64,000 nucleotides of DNA from an uncultured Acetobacterium sp. (GCF_963664135.1 NZ_OY760905.1:1-64000); one strand, 5' to 3'. Shown: positions 27,640 to 37,338, counted from the first letter of the stretch. Numbers and translations are program-made. Notes: generated by a model not told the origin, from the sequence alone.

Positions 27640-29548
27640 AACATTGGGAAAACGTTATGAAATTGTAGAGCTGATTGGACGAGGCGGAATGGCCTATGTT
27701 TATAAAGCGCGGGATTTAAAACTGAATCGTTATGTTGCAGTGAAAGTACTTCGCGAAGAATACACAGAAAATGAGCAGTTTATAAAAAAATTCGATCGAG
27801 AATCCCAGGCAGTTGCCTGTTTATCCCATCCGAATATCGTCGGTGTTTATGATGTTGGCGTCCAGGATAATATCTACTACATTATTATGGAATATGTTGA
27901 TGGCATTACCCTAAAACAGTATTTAATGCGAAAAGGGCGCTTGGATTATACCGAAGCAACGCGTTTTGTGATGGATATATCCAATGCCTTACGCTGTGCT
28001 CATGAGAATAAAATTATCCATCGGGATATTAAACCCCATAATATTTTATTAACCAGGGATCTTGTTCCCAAGGTAGCTGATTTCGGGATTGCCCGGGCGA
28101 TCACCAGTTCAACCGTCACGATGACCAATCAAACCATGGGTTCGGTCCATTATATTTCACCCGAACAGGCCAAGGGTGGATTTGTGGATGAACGTTCAGA
28201 TCTCTATTCTCTGGGGATTTTATACTATGAACTGTTGACAGGAAAACTACCTTTTGATGAAGAAAACACGGTAACCATTGCCATTAAACATATCCAGGAA
28301 GAGATCGTTCCGCCAAAAATGTTGGAACCTAAAATTCCTGAACGGGTTAATCAGATCGTTATCAAATTGACACAGAAGAAACCAGATGAACGGTATCAAA
28401 ATACGGATGAACTGATGGAAGATCTTGAAGCGGTTCTTGAGAATTCAAGTTTCGGCGCTGGCGAAGGAAACCATTTGGGTAATGATACCCACATTATGCG
28501 CGAAGGCCTTTTTCATGTTGAAAATACCGGGAGTCACGCAACAGTGCATCCTGAAGAAGATGAGGAGGATGACGAGTATTATTATGAAACTCCTAAGGAA
28601 ACCGCTGCCCGAAAAAAGAAACGCAAGATTATTTTAATCGCCGTATTTGCGGCAGTGGCAGTGGTGGCAATGGGCATCATGGCTTATGCTTTCTTTTCAG
28701 GAAAAACGGTTGAAGTGCCGGATATTAAAGGAAAAACGACGGCCGAAGCCAAGACAACCTTGGAAAAACTGGATTTGGTTCTGGAAGTTGAAAAAGAAGT
28801 TTATAACGCTGATGTTGCAGCGGGGTTAATCATCACTCAAAATCCAGAAAGCGGTAAAGAACTGCAAAGTGGAAAAACTGTCAAGGTAACAGTCAGTAAG
28901 GGTGTTAAAACCGGAACAATTCCTTCGGTTATTGGCATGAGCGAAGCAGATGCAGTCAAAGCCATCGAAACAGCTAACTTCGTTGTGGGTGAAATCAAAC
29001 GAGAGTATAACAGTAACTACAATGCGGATATCGTCTTTCAAATGAACCCTAACGGAGCGACAACTGCTAATGAAGGAACAAAGGTAACAATCTATGTCAG
29101 CAAGGGTGAGGATCTCATTACTGTTCCGAGTGTGGTTGGACAAACTGAAACAGATGCAAAAAGCACAATTAAGAATGCCGGTCTGACTGTTGGAGCTGTC
29201 ACCAATGAAGCTAGTACCGATTATGCGAAGGGTATGGTCATGAGACAATCCCCCACTGATGGGAATCAAGTTGCCAAAGGGTCAGAAGTGGCCATTGTCG
29301 TCAGCAGCGGGAAAATATCTACCCAGAAATTAACCATTGATTTAAGTGAATATATTCAAACAACACCGGCAAAATCGGTTAAGGTTAAGGTTGTTTTATC
29401 AGCCACCGACAAAAGTGACAAGGTGATCTATGAAGGTACAAATATGTCAGATGACGTCTTCTCTGTCAATGTTGAAGGCAATAGTCGAGAAACATATGAA
29501 GTATTTATTGATGGATCCAGTGTCGGAACCGGCTACATCGACTTTTAA
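27629..29548 (+). CDS. prkC: PASTA-domain Ser/Thr protein kinase
   Basis: A 639-aa transmembrane kinase. Kinase domain (about 10-270): GRGGMAYVYKA, catalytic Lys 39, HRDIKPHNILL, DFG, and SVHYISPEQAKGG. An acidic juxtamembrane stretch (EEDEEDDEYYYE) is followed by one membrane helix (about 332-352), three PASTA repeats (about 359-565; each with VPxxxG-type starts) and a C-terminal beta domain (about 570-639). PASTA repeats bind muropeptides/lipid II in this family, linking cell-wall status to phosphorylation. The start follows GGAAGG inside prpC. Confidence 0.95.
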   Translation: MLSRTLGKRYEIVELIGRGGMAYVYKARDLKLNRYVAVKVLREEYTENEQFIKKFDRESQAVACLSHPNIVGVYDVGVQDNIYYIIMEYVDGITLKQYLMRKGRLDYTEATRFVMDISNALRCAHENKIIHRDIKPHNILLTRDLVPKVADFGIARAITSSTVTMTNQTMGSVHYISPEQAKGGFVDERSDLYSLGILYYELLTGKLPFDEENTVTIAIKHIQEEIVPPKMLEPKIPERVNQIVIKLTQKKPDERYQNTDELMEDLEAVLENSSFGAGEGNHLGNDTHIMREGLFHVENTGSHATVHPEEDEEDDEYYYETPKETAARKKKRKIILIAVFAAVAVVAMGIMAYAFFSGKTVEVPDIKGKTTAEAKTTLEKLDLVLEVEKEVYNADVAAGLIITQNPESGKELQSGKTVKVTVSKGVKTGTIPSVIGMSEADAVKAIETANFVVGEIKREYNSNYNADIVFQMNPNGATTANEGTKVTIYVSKGEDLITVPSVVGQTETDAKSTIKNAGLTVGAVTNEASTDYAKGMVMRQSPTDGNQVAKGSEVAIVVSSGKISTQKLTIDLSEYIQTTPAKSVKVKVVLSATDKSDKVIYEGTNMSDDVFSVNVEGNSRETYEVFIDGSSVGTGYIDF

Positions 29549-29567
29549 TTAAATTTTATTGAGACTT

Positions 29568-29659
29568 ACGGGTTTTTATATAACAATTATTCATTCAATT
29601 CGCACATTTCGATGAAAGGTTCGTCTGGGATGATGGTTTAATTGATTATAAAAACCCGT
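29568..29659. repeat. 13-bp inverted repeat enclosing 66 nt before rsgA
   Basis: ACGGGTTTTTATA (29568-29580) is perfectly complementary to TATAAAAACCCGT (29647-29659). The pair brackets the prkC-rsgA gap and would form a stem closing a 66-nt structured loop in the mRNA. No family recognised; it may be an RNA leader or a processing element. Confidence 0.6.
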
Positions 29660-29705
29660 ATTTATATTAGCGAAACCCACAAAAATAAATGAGGAGGCTT
29701 ATTAT

Positions 29706-30596
29706 TTGATATCAAACGAACAAGTAACGGGAAAGATAATTAAGGGAATTGGCGGATTTTATTATGTAAAAACAAATATCCATAATGGTGTTCTGGAATG
29801 TAAAGCCAGAGGTGTGTTAAGGCACCAGAAAATTATCCCAACAGTTGGCGATGAGGTGTTGATTCAGTCTGATAACCCAGGAGAATGGATGATTGAATCG
29901 ATTCTGCCACGAAAGAATATCTTTTTAAGACCACCGGTGGCCAATGTTGATATTGGTCTCATTGTTTTTTCGATGAAAAACCCAAAACCAAACATGCTAC
30001 TTTTGGATATGCTGTTAATCAGTTCAGAAATTCAAAATGTGGAACCGATCGTGTGTTTTACTAAACGAGATCTAACCAGTTCATCAGAGGAAGCTGCTAT
30101 TAGAGAAATCTATGAAAAAACCCCATATAAACTCTTTTTTTTCAGTAAGGATGATACCGGGACAATGGACGAGATTGTTAGTGAAATAGGCGGAAAAACA
30201 GCTTTTATGGCAGGTCCATCCGGGGTTGGTAAGTCGACAATGGCAAACTATCTGTGCGAAGACCAAACCATGGAAACAGGTGCGCTGAGTCAGAAGCTAA
30301 AAAGAGGAAAACACACCACCCGTCATGTGGAATTGCTGGATACCAAAAATGGTGGCTTTTTGCTGGATACACCAGGATTTTCATCATATAAGATCTCAGA
30401 AATGATTGAACCGGAAGAGCTCAGAGAATATTTCCCCGAATTTTCAAGAGGTAAGTGTCGTTTCAAGAGTTGCCTCCACAATGAAGAGCCAGGATGTGAT
30501 GTCAAAAAAGCAGTGAAAGCCGGTGAAATCAGCCCGGTTCGTTATGAGCATTATTTAAGTTTGCTGGATGAAATAAAAAAGGAACAGTATCGATGA
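29706..30596 (+). CDS. rsgA: Ribosome small-subunit-dependent GTPase A
   Basis: A 296-aa circularly permuted GTPase: N-terminal OB domain (about 1-70), GTPase with TKRD (G4), GPSGVGKST (G1), DTPGFSS (G3), and a C-terminal zinc site (CRFKSCLHNEEPGC). Acts in late 30S maturation. TTG start at 29706 after GAGGAGG. It sits after prkC as usual, but rpe, normally between rsgA and thiN, is absent. Confidence 0.95.
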   Translation: MISNEQVTGKIIKGIGGFYYVKTNIHNGVLECKARGVLRHQKIIPTVGDEVLIQSDNPGEWMIESILPRKNIFLRPPVANVDIGLIVFSMKNPKPNMLLLDMLLISSEIQNVEPIVCFTKRDLTSSSEEAAIREIYEKTPYKLFFFSKDDTGTMDEIVSEIGGKTAFMAGPSGVGKSTMANYLCEDQTMETGALSQKLKRGKHTTRHVELLDTKNGGFLLDTPGFSSYKISEMIEPEELREYFPEFSRGKCRFKSCLHNEEPGCDVKKAVKAGEISPVRYEHYLSLLDEIKKEQYR

Positions 30597-31228
30597 AAGT
30601 TGTCATTTTTACAAATGGTGAATATAAGAACAAGGTCTTTTATGAAGATTATTTAGTAAAAATTAAGCCGGATTATCTTATCTGCGCTGATGGCGGGGCA
30701 AATTATGCCAAAGAACTCAATGTCCGGCCAGATATCATTTTAGGAGATATGGATTCAATCACAGAAGAAACAAAGGCTTTCTATCAAGGGCGTGAATTTT
30801 TGTATTTTCCACCCAAAAAAGATGAGACCGATACTGAGCTGGCGATTGCGCATGCGATTGCAATTGGTGCCAACGAAGTAACGATTCTCGGTGGGCTGGG
30901 ATCGCGAATGGATCATAGTCTGGGAAATATTTATTTACTGAAACGCCTCTTCGATGCAGATATTAAGGCTGAAATAGTTGATGAAAATAATATTATTCGA
31001 TTAATCGGAAGAACGGAAGAATTTCAATTGCCGATTGGTACCGTGGTTTCATTACTGCCAATTGGGGGAGACGTCGAAGGATTGACGATCACGGGGTTTG
31101 AATACCCAATCAATGAAGGCCGAATGACAATGAATAACCCCTATGGTATCAGTAACGTGACAAATCTGACAAATCAAAAAATAGCTTTCAAACAGGGAAT
31201 GCTTTTGGTTATTATCCCGAAGGATTGA
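30593..31228 (+). CDS. thiN: Thiamine pyrophosphokinase
   Basis: A 211-aa enzyme transferring pyrophosphate from ATP to thiamine to make TPP. Conserved ICADGGANYA, PDIILGDMDSI, FPPKKDETDTELAI, and GGLGSRMDHSLGNIYLL. It overlaps rsgA by four bases (ATGA). TPP is also the cofactor of the acetolactate synthase encoded at 39450-41096. Confidence 0.94.
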   Translation: MKVVIFTNGEYKNKVFYEDYLVKIKPDYLICADGGANYAKELNVRPDIILGDMDSITEETKAFYQGREFLYFPPKKDETDTELAIAHAIAIGANEVTILGGLGSRMDHSLGNIYLLKRLFDADIKAEIVDENNIIRLIGRTEEFQLPIGTVVSLLPIGGDVEGLTITGFEYPINEGRMTMNNPYGISNVTNLTNQKIAFKQGMLLVIIPKD

Positions 31229-31327
31229 TGAGATAGCAATAAATTGAAGATGTAATAGCGAATTTTCGGATCAAATAGTCTGATTCTTATCTCGACAGAA
31301 TCGGCGCGGTACAGGTGATTCAAAAAG

Positions 31328-31356
31328 AAAAAAGAGCCTTATAAAAAGACTCTTCT
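31328..31356 (-). terminator. Terminator of rpmB
   Basis: On the minus strand AAGAGTC / GGCTCTT (31355-31349 with 31338-31332) followed by TTTTTCTTTTT. Confidence 0.65.
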
Positions 31357-31380
31357 ACTATCTTTCCGAAGATATAGAGA

Positions 31381-31569
31381 CTAAGCTCTTTCGACTTTAC
31401 CGGATCTCAAACAACGTGTACAAACACTAATTCGTTGTGGTGTACCTTCAATTACAACTTTAACTCTTTGCAAATTGGGTTTCCAAACTCGTTTATTGTG
31501 TTTATTTGAATGACTAACCTGGTTGCCACTTACAACGGTTTTTTTACATACAAAACATTCTTTAGCCAT
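31381..31569 (-). CDS. rpmB: 50S ribosomal protein L28
   Basis: A 62-aa L28 with two CxxC pairs (CFVC, CTRC), the zinc-binding form, and the conserved KHNKRVWKPNLQRVKV. It is transcribed away from the asp23 gene, the usual divergent arrangement in Firmicutes. GGGAGG site; own promoter. Confidence 0.96.
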   Translation of the reverse strand: MAKECFVCKKTVVSGNQVSHSNKHNKRVWKPNLQRVKVVIEGTPQRISVCTRCLRSGKVERA

Positions 31570-31611
31570 GACATAACCTCCCTTACGCTTACCTTTTATA
31601 AAACAAGGTGT

Positions 31612-31641
31612 ATTATATCATGAAAAATAAAAATATTGCAA
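31612..31641 (-). promoter_or_regulatory. rpmB promoter
   Basis: Minus strand TTGCAA (31641-31636), 18-bp spacer, TATAAT (31617-31612). Confidence 0.6.
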
Positions 31642-31649
31642 TAGAAATT

Positions 31650-31678
31650 TTGACTTAAGTGGAATTATTATGTAAAAT
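31650..31678 (+). promoter_or_regulatory. Promoter of the asp23-yloV-recG group
   Basis: TTGACT (31650-31655), 17-bp spacer, TAAAAT (31673-31678), 30 bp before the start codon; it abuts the divergent rpmB promoter. Confidence 0.65.
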
Positions 31679-31707
31679 AGAGAAAGAAAAAATAAAGGAG
31701 CAATTCG

Positions 31708-32052
31708 ATGAAAGTAAATAGTGAGTTAGGATATATTGATATTACCCGAAAAGCAATTGCGGATATTGCCGGAAACGCCGCCATGGAGTGTTATGGCTTA
31801 GTAGGCATGGCTCATAAACGTGGGAAAGATGGATTAATCGAAATTCTTTCGGGCGAGCAGGCAAACAAAGGCGTCGGTGTGACCATTGAAGATGACCGCT
31901 TAGTGATTGACTTATATGTCATCGTGGAATATGCCATTAAAATTTCAGTTGTTGCTGAAAATATCATTTCCAATGTAAAATATCGGGTAGAAAAAGAAAC
32001 ATCATTAAAAGTGAAACGAATAAGCGTGAATGTTGTAAGCGTGCGTGTATAA
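31708..32052 (+). CDS. yloU: Asp23/Gls24 family protein
   Basis: A 114-aa Asp23/Gls24 (DUF322) protein: GYIDITRKAIADIAGNAAMECYGLVGMA, then VTIEDDRLVIDLYVIVEYAIKISVVAENI and VSVRV end. Family members are abundant envelope-stress-related cytoplasmic proteins. AAAGGAG site. Coupled with the DAK2 gene, whose own site lies 1-12 bp after this stop. Confidence 0.93.
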   Translation: MKVNSELGYIDITRKAIADIAGNAAMECYGLVGMAHKRGKDGLIEILSGEQANKGVGVTIEDDRLVIDLYVIVEYAIKISVVAENIISNVKYRVEKETSLKVKRISVNVVSVRV

Positions 32053-32064
32053 ATGGAGGACAGA

Positions 32065-33678
32065 ATGAAGACCCAGACAATTGACGGTGAAATGCTGGTA
32101 AAAATGTTTCGTTATGGGGCGAAAAATTTAGAAATTAACAAACGAATTGTGGATGAGCTCAATGTTTTTCCGGTGCCGGATGGTGATACGGGAACAAACA
32201 TGTCACTGACCTTCAGTCACTCGGTATCGGAATTTGATAAAATCGAAAAACGTAACGTATACAGTGTTGCTAAAACAGCTTCTTCGGGCGCTTTGATCGG
32301 TGCTAGGGGAAATTCAGGGGTTATACTTTCCCAGTTACTAAGAGGGTTTGCCGAAGGCTGCAAAGCTCAGGAAGACCTGGATATCCCTTCATTGGCAGGC
32401 GCTTTAAAACTGGCGGCAGATGTGGCCTATAAAGCGGTCATGAAACCAACTGAAGGAACCATTCTCACCGTTGCTCGGGAAATGGGTGAATTTGCCATGG
32501 CGAATTACGAATCATATGACAGTCTGGAAAGCTTTATGACGGATGTGATCAATCACGGCAAGGTCACATTGAAAAAAACTCCGGAAATGCTTCCGGTCCT
32601 AAAAGAAGCGGGAGTGGTTGATGCCGGTGGACAAGGCCTTATTTGTATTGTGGAAGGTGCCCTGAAAGCGTTTCTGAATGAAGAATTGGGCGTGGAAATT
32701 GAGATCAAAAAAAGTGATCTGGATAAATTCGTCGATGATTCTCATATGAAACCCGAAGATATCACCTTTGGTTATTGTACCGAGTTTATCATTAAAGAAG
32801 CCGCTGAAGTAGATGACAATGAATTGCGAGAGTACTTAAACACCCTTGGGGATAGCGTTGTTGTGGTTAAAGACGATGAAATCATCAAGGTCCATTTACA
32901 CACTGACAATCCCGGTTTGGCGTTAGAGCGGGCCGGAAGTCTAGGCAGCTTGATCCGGATAAAAATTGATAATATGCGCGAACAGTTTTCGACTAAGGGG
33001 ACAAAGTCGGAAGACGCAGTAGTGCCTTATGGATTTATCGCCGTTTCTCCGGGAGAAGGATTAACAAAGCTATTTAAAGATTTAGGCGTAACCCGCGTTA
33101 TTTCTGGTGGACAGACCATGAATCCCAGTACCCAGGATTTCTTGAATGAAGTGGATAAGTTAAATGCCGAAACCATTTTTATTTTCCCCAATAACAGCAA
33201 CATCATCATGGCTGCCAAGCAAGCCAGTGAGATCTCGGACAAACATGTTCATGTTATCGCGTCTAAAAATATTCCGCAGTGTATAGCCGCGATGCTGGCA
33301 TTTTCGCCAGAAGTCAAGCCAGAAGAGAACGAATCGGCTATGTCGGAAGCGATTAATCAGGTTGCTACCGGAGAAGTGACTTACGCGGTCAGAGACACTA
33401 AAATAAATGGCTTAAAAATCAAAAAATCAAATATTATTGGTATTACTGGTGGTGAAATAAAGTTTACCGGAAAAAATATTAAACAAGTGACCGAAGACCT
33501 ATTGAATGACATGGTGACTGAAGATAGTGAGCTGATCTCGATTTATTATGGAAAAGATGTCTCAGAAGAAGATGCCAATATGCTGGTTGAGGAAATTGCC
33601 GAAAGCTTTGAGGATTGCGACGTTGAAATGCATTATGGCGGCCAACCATTATACTATTATATTGTATCAGTCGAATAA
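32065..33678 (+). CDS. yloV: DAK2-domain fatty-acid-kinase-like protein (YloV/FakA)
   Basis: About 537 aa. The DAK2 nucleotide-binding domain (VPDGDTGTNMSLTFSHSV; GARGNSGVILSQLLRG; VVDAGGQGLICIVEGAL) is at about 1-200, with a C-terminal DegV-like part. FakA phosphorylates fatty acids bound to a FakB/DegV partner; no DegV gene is in this window. ATG 32065 follows ATGGAGGA; ATG 32053 lies within that site region and is less likely. Confidence 0.9.
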   Translation: MKTQTIDGEMLVKMFRYGAKNLEINKRIVDELNVFPVPDGDTGTNMSLTFSHSVSEFDKIEKRNVYSVAKTASSGALIGARGNSGVILSQLLRGFAEGCKAQEDLDIPSLAGALKLAADVAYKAVMKPTEGTILTVAREMGEFAMANYESYDSLESFMTDVINHGKVTLKKTPEMLPVLKEAGVVDAGGQGLICIVEGALKAFLNEELGVEIEIKKSDLDKFVDDSHMKPEDITFGYCTEFIIKEAAEVDDNELREYLNTLGDSVVVVKDDEIIKVHLHTDNPGLALERAGSLGSLIRIKIDNMREQFSTKGTKSEDAVVPYGFIAVSPGEGLTKLFKDLGVTRVISGGQTMNPSTQDFLNEVDKLNAETIFIFPNNSNIIMAAKQASEISDKHVHVIASKNIPQCIAAMLAFSPEVKPEENESAMSEAINQVATGEVTYAVRDTKINGLKIKKSNIIGITGGEIKFTGKNIKQVTEDLLNDMVTEDSELISIYYGKDVSEEDANMLVEEIAESFEDCDVEMHYGGQPLYYYIVSVE

Positions 33679-33714
33679 CAGGATTTATTAAAAGAGAAAC
33701 ATGAGGCTAAAACC

Positions 33715-35754
33715 ATGAAATGGGAAGATTCACTGGGACAAATAAAAGGAGTCGGGCCAAAGCGAAAAGAGATTTTGGAAAGCGCTGGTATAAAAACGAT
33801 CGGAAATCTTTTGTCTTGCTACCCAAGAAAATACCTAGACCGTAATGTACTGGGAACTCCCGGTGAATTTTCTGAAGATCAGGAAATCTCCATCAAAGCC
33901 ACTGTTTTAGACAGTGGGAGGGTTCAACGGATTCGCGGGAATCTTTCTATTTTAACCGTGTCGCTGCTTTGGGAAGAAAAAAAGGTTTCAGCCGTTTTTT
34001 TTAATCAGCCCTATTTGAAAAGTAGTTTTATCGAAAATGAGGATTATTATTTTTATGGTAAGATAAAAAAGGCCTATGGTGGGACAAAAATTACCAATCC
34101 GCAGTTTGTTCGTGCCAATAATCCCGGTAATTTTTTCGAATTAACACCGTTATATAAAAACATTCAGGGATTGCCCAAGAATGTTTTGCCCAAAATGCTC
34201 AGTCAAATATTCACTGACGATTTAGATCTACAGGATCCAATGCCGGAGGAAATAAGATTAGCTGAAAAATTATTGGATTTAAAAAGTGCTTTAAAGGTCA
34301 TTCATTTTCCCCAAAAAGCTGAAGATGTCTTGCAAGGAATCGAGCGACTTAAATTTAATGAGGCGCTGAAAATTAACATGGGGATAATGTCCAATTCTTT
34401 AGATAAACGATACTCGGACATTGAAGTTAATTTATTTTCGGGTTTAGAACCCTTTATCAGCAGCCTGCCCTATGATTTGACAACCAGTCAACGGTCAGTG
34501 ATTAATGATATGATTGCAGATTTAAAAAGCGGTCAGGTAATGAATCGACTGGTACAGGGAGATGTGGGCTCGGGTAAAACGGTAATTGCCATCATAGCGG
34601 CCTGTTTAATGGCTCAGAATGGCTATCAAACTGCTTATATGGCGCCAACTGAGATTTTAGCCCAGCAACATGGTCGCAGTTTTAAAGACCTGTTAAAGCA
34701 CACTGGTATTTCCGTGGAAGTGATTACCGGAAGTTTAAAAGCAAAAGAAAAGCGGGAAATTATAGCGCGGGTTTCCAAGGGAGAAGTGGCGGTAATCATT
34801 GGTACTCATGCCCTAATTCAGGACGCCGTGGATTATTACAATCTGGGACTGGTGATCACCGATGAACAGCATCGGTTTGGAGTCAAACAACGAAGTCGGC
34901 TATCGCTAAAAGGGAATCAACCTCATAACATGGTAATGAGTGCCACGCCGATTCCCCGAACCCTGGCATTGATTCTATATGGAGATCTGTCAGTTTCTTA
35001 TATCGATGAGCTGCCCAAAGGCCGCAAACCGATAAAAACCTATTGTTATAACGAAGCTTCATTTCATAAAATTTTGAAATTCTTGCAAGATGAGATGGAC
35101 AAAGGCCGACAGACTTTTGTCATCTGTCCTTTCATTGAGGCATCCGAAGAACTGGATGAGGTTCGTGACACGGAATCAGTATATTTGGAACTGCTTCAAA
35201 AAATCGATGCCCGATATCAGGTGGCTTGTCTTCATGGTCGGCTGAAAAACGAAGCTAAGGAAGCGATTGTCCAATCTTTCAATCAGGGCGAAATTCATTG
35301 TCTGGTGGCGACCAGTATTATTGAAGTTGGTATTGATGTACCCAACGTCAGTACGATGGTGATTCTCAGCGCTGAGCGGTTTGGTTTATCCCAACTGCAT
35401 CAACTGCGGGGCAGAGTCGGCCGGGGAATTCATCAATCCTTTTGTTTTCTGGTGACCAATTCCAAAAGCGAGGAGACCATCTCTCGGATGAAGGTCATTG
35501 TTAATAATACAAGTGGCAGAAAAATTGCCGATGAAGATTTCCGTCTCCGGGGACCTGGTGATTATTTCGGATTTAAACAACATGGGTTACCCCGCTTGGG
35601 GTTACTTAATCCGATGGAAGAACTGGCATTAATCAGTCGCACCAAAAAAATCGCCGAAATTGTGTTTGCATCAAAAGATGAAAAAATGATGACATTTCGA
35701 AATGAAGTGCTGAAATCATTTTATCTGGACATAGAGGAAGTTTCATTTAATTAA
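33715..35754 (+). CDS. recG: ATP-dependent DNA helicase RecG
   Basis: A 679-aa fork-reversal helicase: wedge/OB domain (about 50-150), helicase lobe 1 with GDVGSGKT (Walker A) and ITDEQHRFGVKQR (motif II), MSATPIPRTLAL (III), lobe 2 with ATSIIEVGIDVPN and QLRGRVGRG (VI), then the RecG C-terminal domain. Unlike priA in this window, every motif is intact. Confidence 0.97.
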   Translation: MKWEDSLGQIKGVGPKRKEILESAGIKTIGNLLSCYPRKYLDRNVLGTPGEFSEDQEISIKATVLDSGRVQRIRGNLSILTVSLLWEEKKVSAVFFNQPYLKSSFIENEDYYFYGKIKKAYGGTKITNPQFVRANNPGNFFELTPLYKNIQGLPKNVLPKMLSQIFTDDLDLQDPMPEEIRLAEKLLDLKSALKVIHFPQKAEDVLQGIERLKFNEALKINMGIMSNSLDKRYSDIEVNLFSGLEPFISSLPYDLTTSQRSVINDMIADLKSGQVMNRLVQGDVGSGKTVIAIIAACLMAQNGYQTAYMAPTEILAQQHGRSFKDLLKHTGISVEVITGSLKAKEKREIIARVSKGEVAVIIGTHALIQDAVDYYNLGLVITDEQHRFGVKQRSRLSLKGNQPHNMVMSATPIPRTLALILYGDLSVSYIDELPKGRKPIKTYCYNEASFHKILKFLQDEMDKGRQTFVICPFIEASEELDEVRDTESVYLELLQKIDARYQVACLHGRLKNEAKEAIVQSFNQGEIHCLVATSIIEVGIDVPNVSTMVILSAERFGLSQLHQLRGRVGRGIHQSFCFLVTNSKSEETISRMKVIVNNTSGRKIADEDFRLRGPGDYFGFKQHGLPRLGLLNPMEELALISRTKKIAEIVFASKDEKMMTFRNEVLKSFYLDIEEVSFN

Positions 35755-35763
35755 GGAGGCAAA

Positions 35764-36360
35764 ATGCGGATCATTGCCGGTGAAAAACGTGGTAAAAAAT
35801 TAGTCGACATCACAGGAAATAAGGTCAGGCCGACAACAGATAAAATAAAGGGGGCAATTTTCAATAGCCTTCAAAATGACATACGGCAGGCAAAAGTGTT
35901 TGTTGATCTGTTCTCGGGAACCGGGGCGATGGGACTGGAAGCCCTGAGTCGGGGAGTCAATCAGGCGTATTTTTTTGATGTTTCCAGAGAGAGTATCCAA
36001 ATTACCAAAAAAAATATTGCCCAGCTTGGTTACGAAGACCGTGCGAAGGTGTTTAATCAATCAGCTTTAAGCGGTGTGGAAATGCTGGAACAAAATAAAG
36101 TAAGGTGTGATATCATATTTATTGACCCGCCTTATTCTCAGATCGAAGAAATCCATAATTTACTGGAAATTCTTTCTGAAAAAGAAATTCTTTCTGAAAA
36201 TGGAAAATTAGTGATAGAAACAGAAAAATCTGTTATAATGCCATTAGTAAAAAATAAATTGTCATGTTATAAGTCTAAAAATTACGGTATCACGACAATT
36301 AGTTATTATTCTAGGGAGAATTATGAGCTTGAAAATTGCAGTTTACCCAGGGAGTTTTGA
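35764..36360 (+). CDS. rsmD: 16S rRNA m2G966 methyltransferase
   Basis: A 198-aa enzyme with MRIIAGEKRGKKL, RPTTDKIKGAIFNSLQ, the SAM site VFVDLFSGTGAMGLEALSRG and the catalytic DPPYSQ. TAAGGAGGC site. Its last 38 bases overlap coaD in another frame. Confidence 0.95.
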   Translation: MRIIAGEKRGKKLVDITGNKVRPTTDKIKGAIFNSLQNDIRQAKVFVDLFSGTGAMGLEALSRGVNQAYFFDVSRESIQITKKNIAQLGYEDRAKVFNQSALSGVEMLEQNKVRCDIIFIDPPYSQIEEIHNLLEILSEKEILSENGKLVIETEKSVIMPLVKNKLSCYKSKNYGITTISYYSRENYELENCSLPREF

Positions 36361-36820
36361 TCCCATTACCAAAGGTCATCTTGATATGATAGAAAGAGCG
36401 ACGAAAATATTTGATCAGGTAATTGTTTGCGTGATGGTTAACAGCACCAAAAAATATCTTTTCACCTGTGAGGAACGTGTGGAGCTAATTAAAGATTGTC
36501 TTCATGGAATTGAAAATGTAGAGGTTGATTTCTATGATGGCCTCCTCATTGATTATGTGAGAATGAGAAATACCAATATCATTGTCAAGGGGCTTCGCGC
36601 TTTTTTGGATTTTGAATATGAGTTTCAAATGGCATTAACGAATAAGCATCTTGATAATGAGATTGAAACATTTTTTATGATAACCAGTAATAAACATTCT
36701 TATTTAAGCTCGACATTAGTAAAAGAACTTGTTAAATATCAGGGAGATGTGTCTGATTTTCTCCCCAAAAACGTTGAAAGAGCTGTACAAAAGAAGTATG
36801 AGGAAGGATGTATGAAATGA
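36323..36820 (+). CDS. coaD: Phosphopantetheine adenylyltransferase
   Basis: A 165-aa CoA-pathway enzyme: YPGSFDPITKGHLDMIERA (nucleotidyltransferase HxGH region), KGLRAFLDFEYEFQMALTNKHL, and ISSTLVKEL-like YLSSTLVKEL. AGGGAG site within rsmD. coaE, which does the next step, lies at 52017. Confidence 0.96.
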   Translation: MSLKIAVYPGSFDPITKGHLDMIERATKIFDQVIVCVMVNSTKKYLFTCEERVELIKDCLHGIENVEVDFYDGLLIDYVRMRNTNIIVKGLRAFLDFEYEFQMALTNKHLDNEIETFFMITSNKHSYLSSTLVKELVKYQGDVSDFLPKNVERAVQKKYEEGCMK

Positions 36821-37263
36821 GGGTACTTGACTTATTAGCAGAATTAGAAGAAGTCGTGGAAAAAGGAAACACGCTTCCCTTTTCATCTAAAGCGTTAGTA
36901 AATCCTGAAGAAGTTATAGATATCATTGACGAAATAAGAGATTCACTACCGGAAGAATTGGCGGAAGCAAAAAAAATAGTTGCAGAGCGAAAGAAAATCA
37001 TTTTTGCGGCACAGAGCGAAGCAGATCACATCAAAGCAGAAGCAGAAAAGCGATTAAGAGAATTAATCGACACCAATGAAATTACTAAAACTGCAACCGC
37101 AAATGCTAACGAGATTATGCGAAATGCTAATGCGAGTGCGAAAGCATTAAAAACCGGTACACAAAACTATGCCGATAAATTATTGTATAGTTTTCAAATT
37201 CAGTTAAAAGAAATGAACGATCAAATTGAACAGAATCGGCGAGAACTAAAAAACATGAAATAA
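36817..37263 (+). CDS. Coiled-coil protein of unknown function
   Basis: About 148 aa, highly charged and almost wholly helical: long coiled coil (about 45-148, AEAKKIVAERKKIIFAAQSEADHIKAEAEKR style) after an N-terminal helix MRVLDLLAELEEVVEKG. It resembles the ATPase/DivIVA-like coiled-coil proteins found after coaD in clostridia. I do not assign a function. Start chosen at 36817 (ATGA overlap with coaD, AGGAAGG site). Confidence 0.75.
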   Translation: MRVLDLLAELEEVVEKGNTLPFSSKALVNPEEVIDIIDEIRDSLPEELAEAKKIVAERKKIIFAAQSEADHIKAEAEKRLRELIDTNEITKTATANANEIMRNANASAKALKTGTQNYADKLLYSFQIQLKEMNDQIEQNRRELKNMK

Positions 37264-37277
37264 TTTGGTAAAACAAG

Positions 37278-37304
37278 GGTTGTGTGATGAACACGGCCTT
37301 TTTT
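37278..37304 (+). terminator. Terminator after recG-coaD group
   Basis: Stem GGTTGTGT / ACACGGCC (with two G-U pairs), loop GATGA, then six T. Confidence 0.75.
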
Positions 37305-37338
37305 ATGCCTATTCACTAAAATAAACGAGGTTTAAGAA

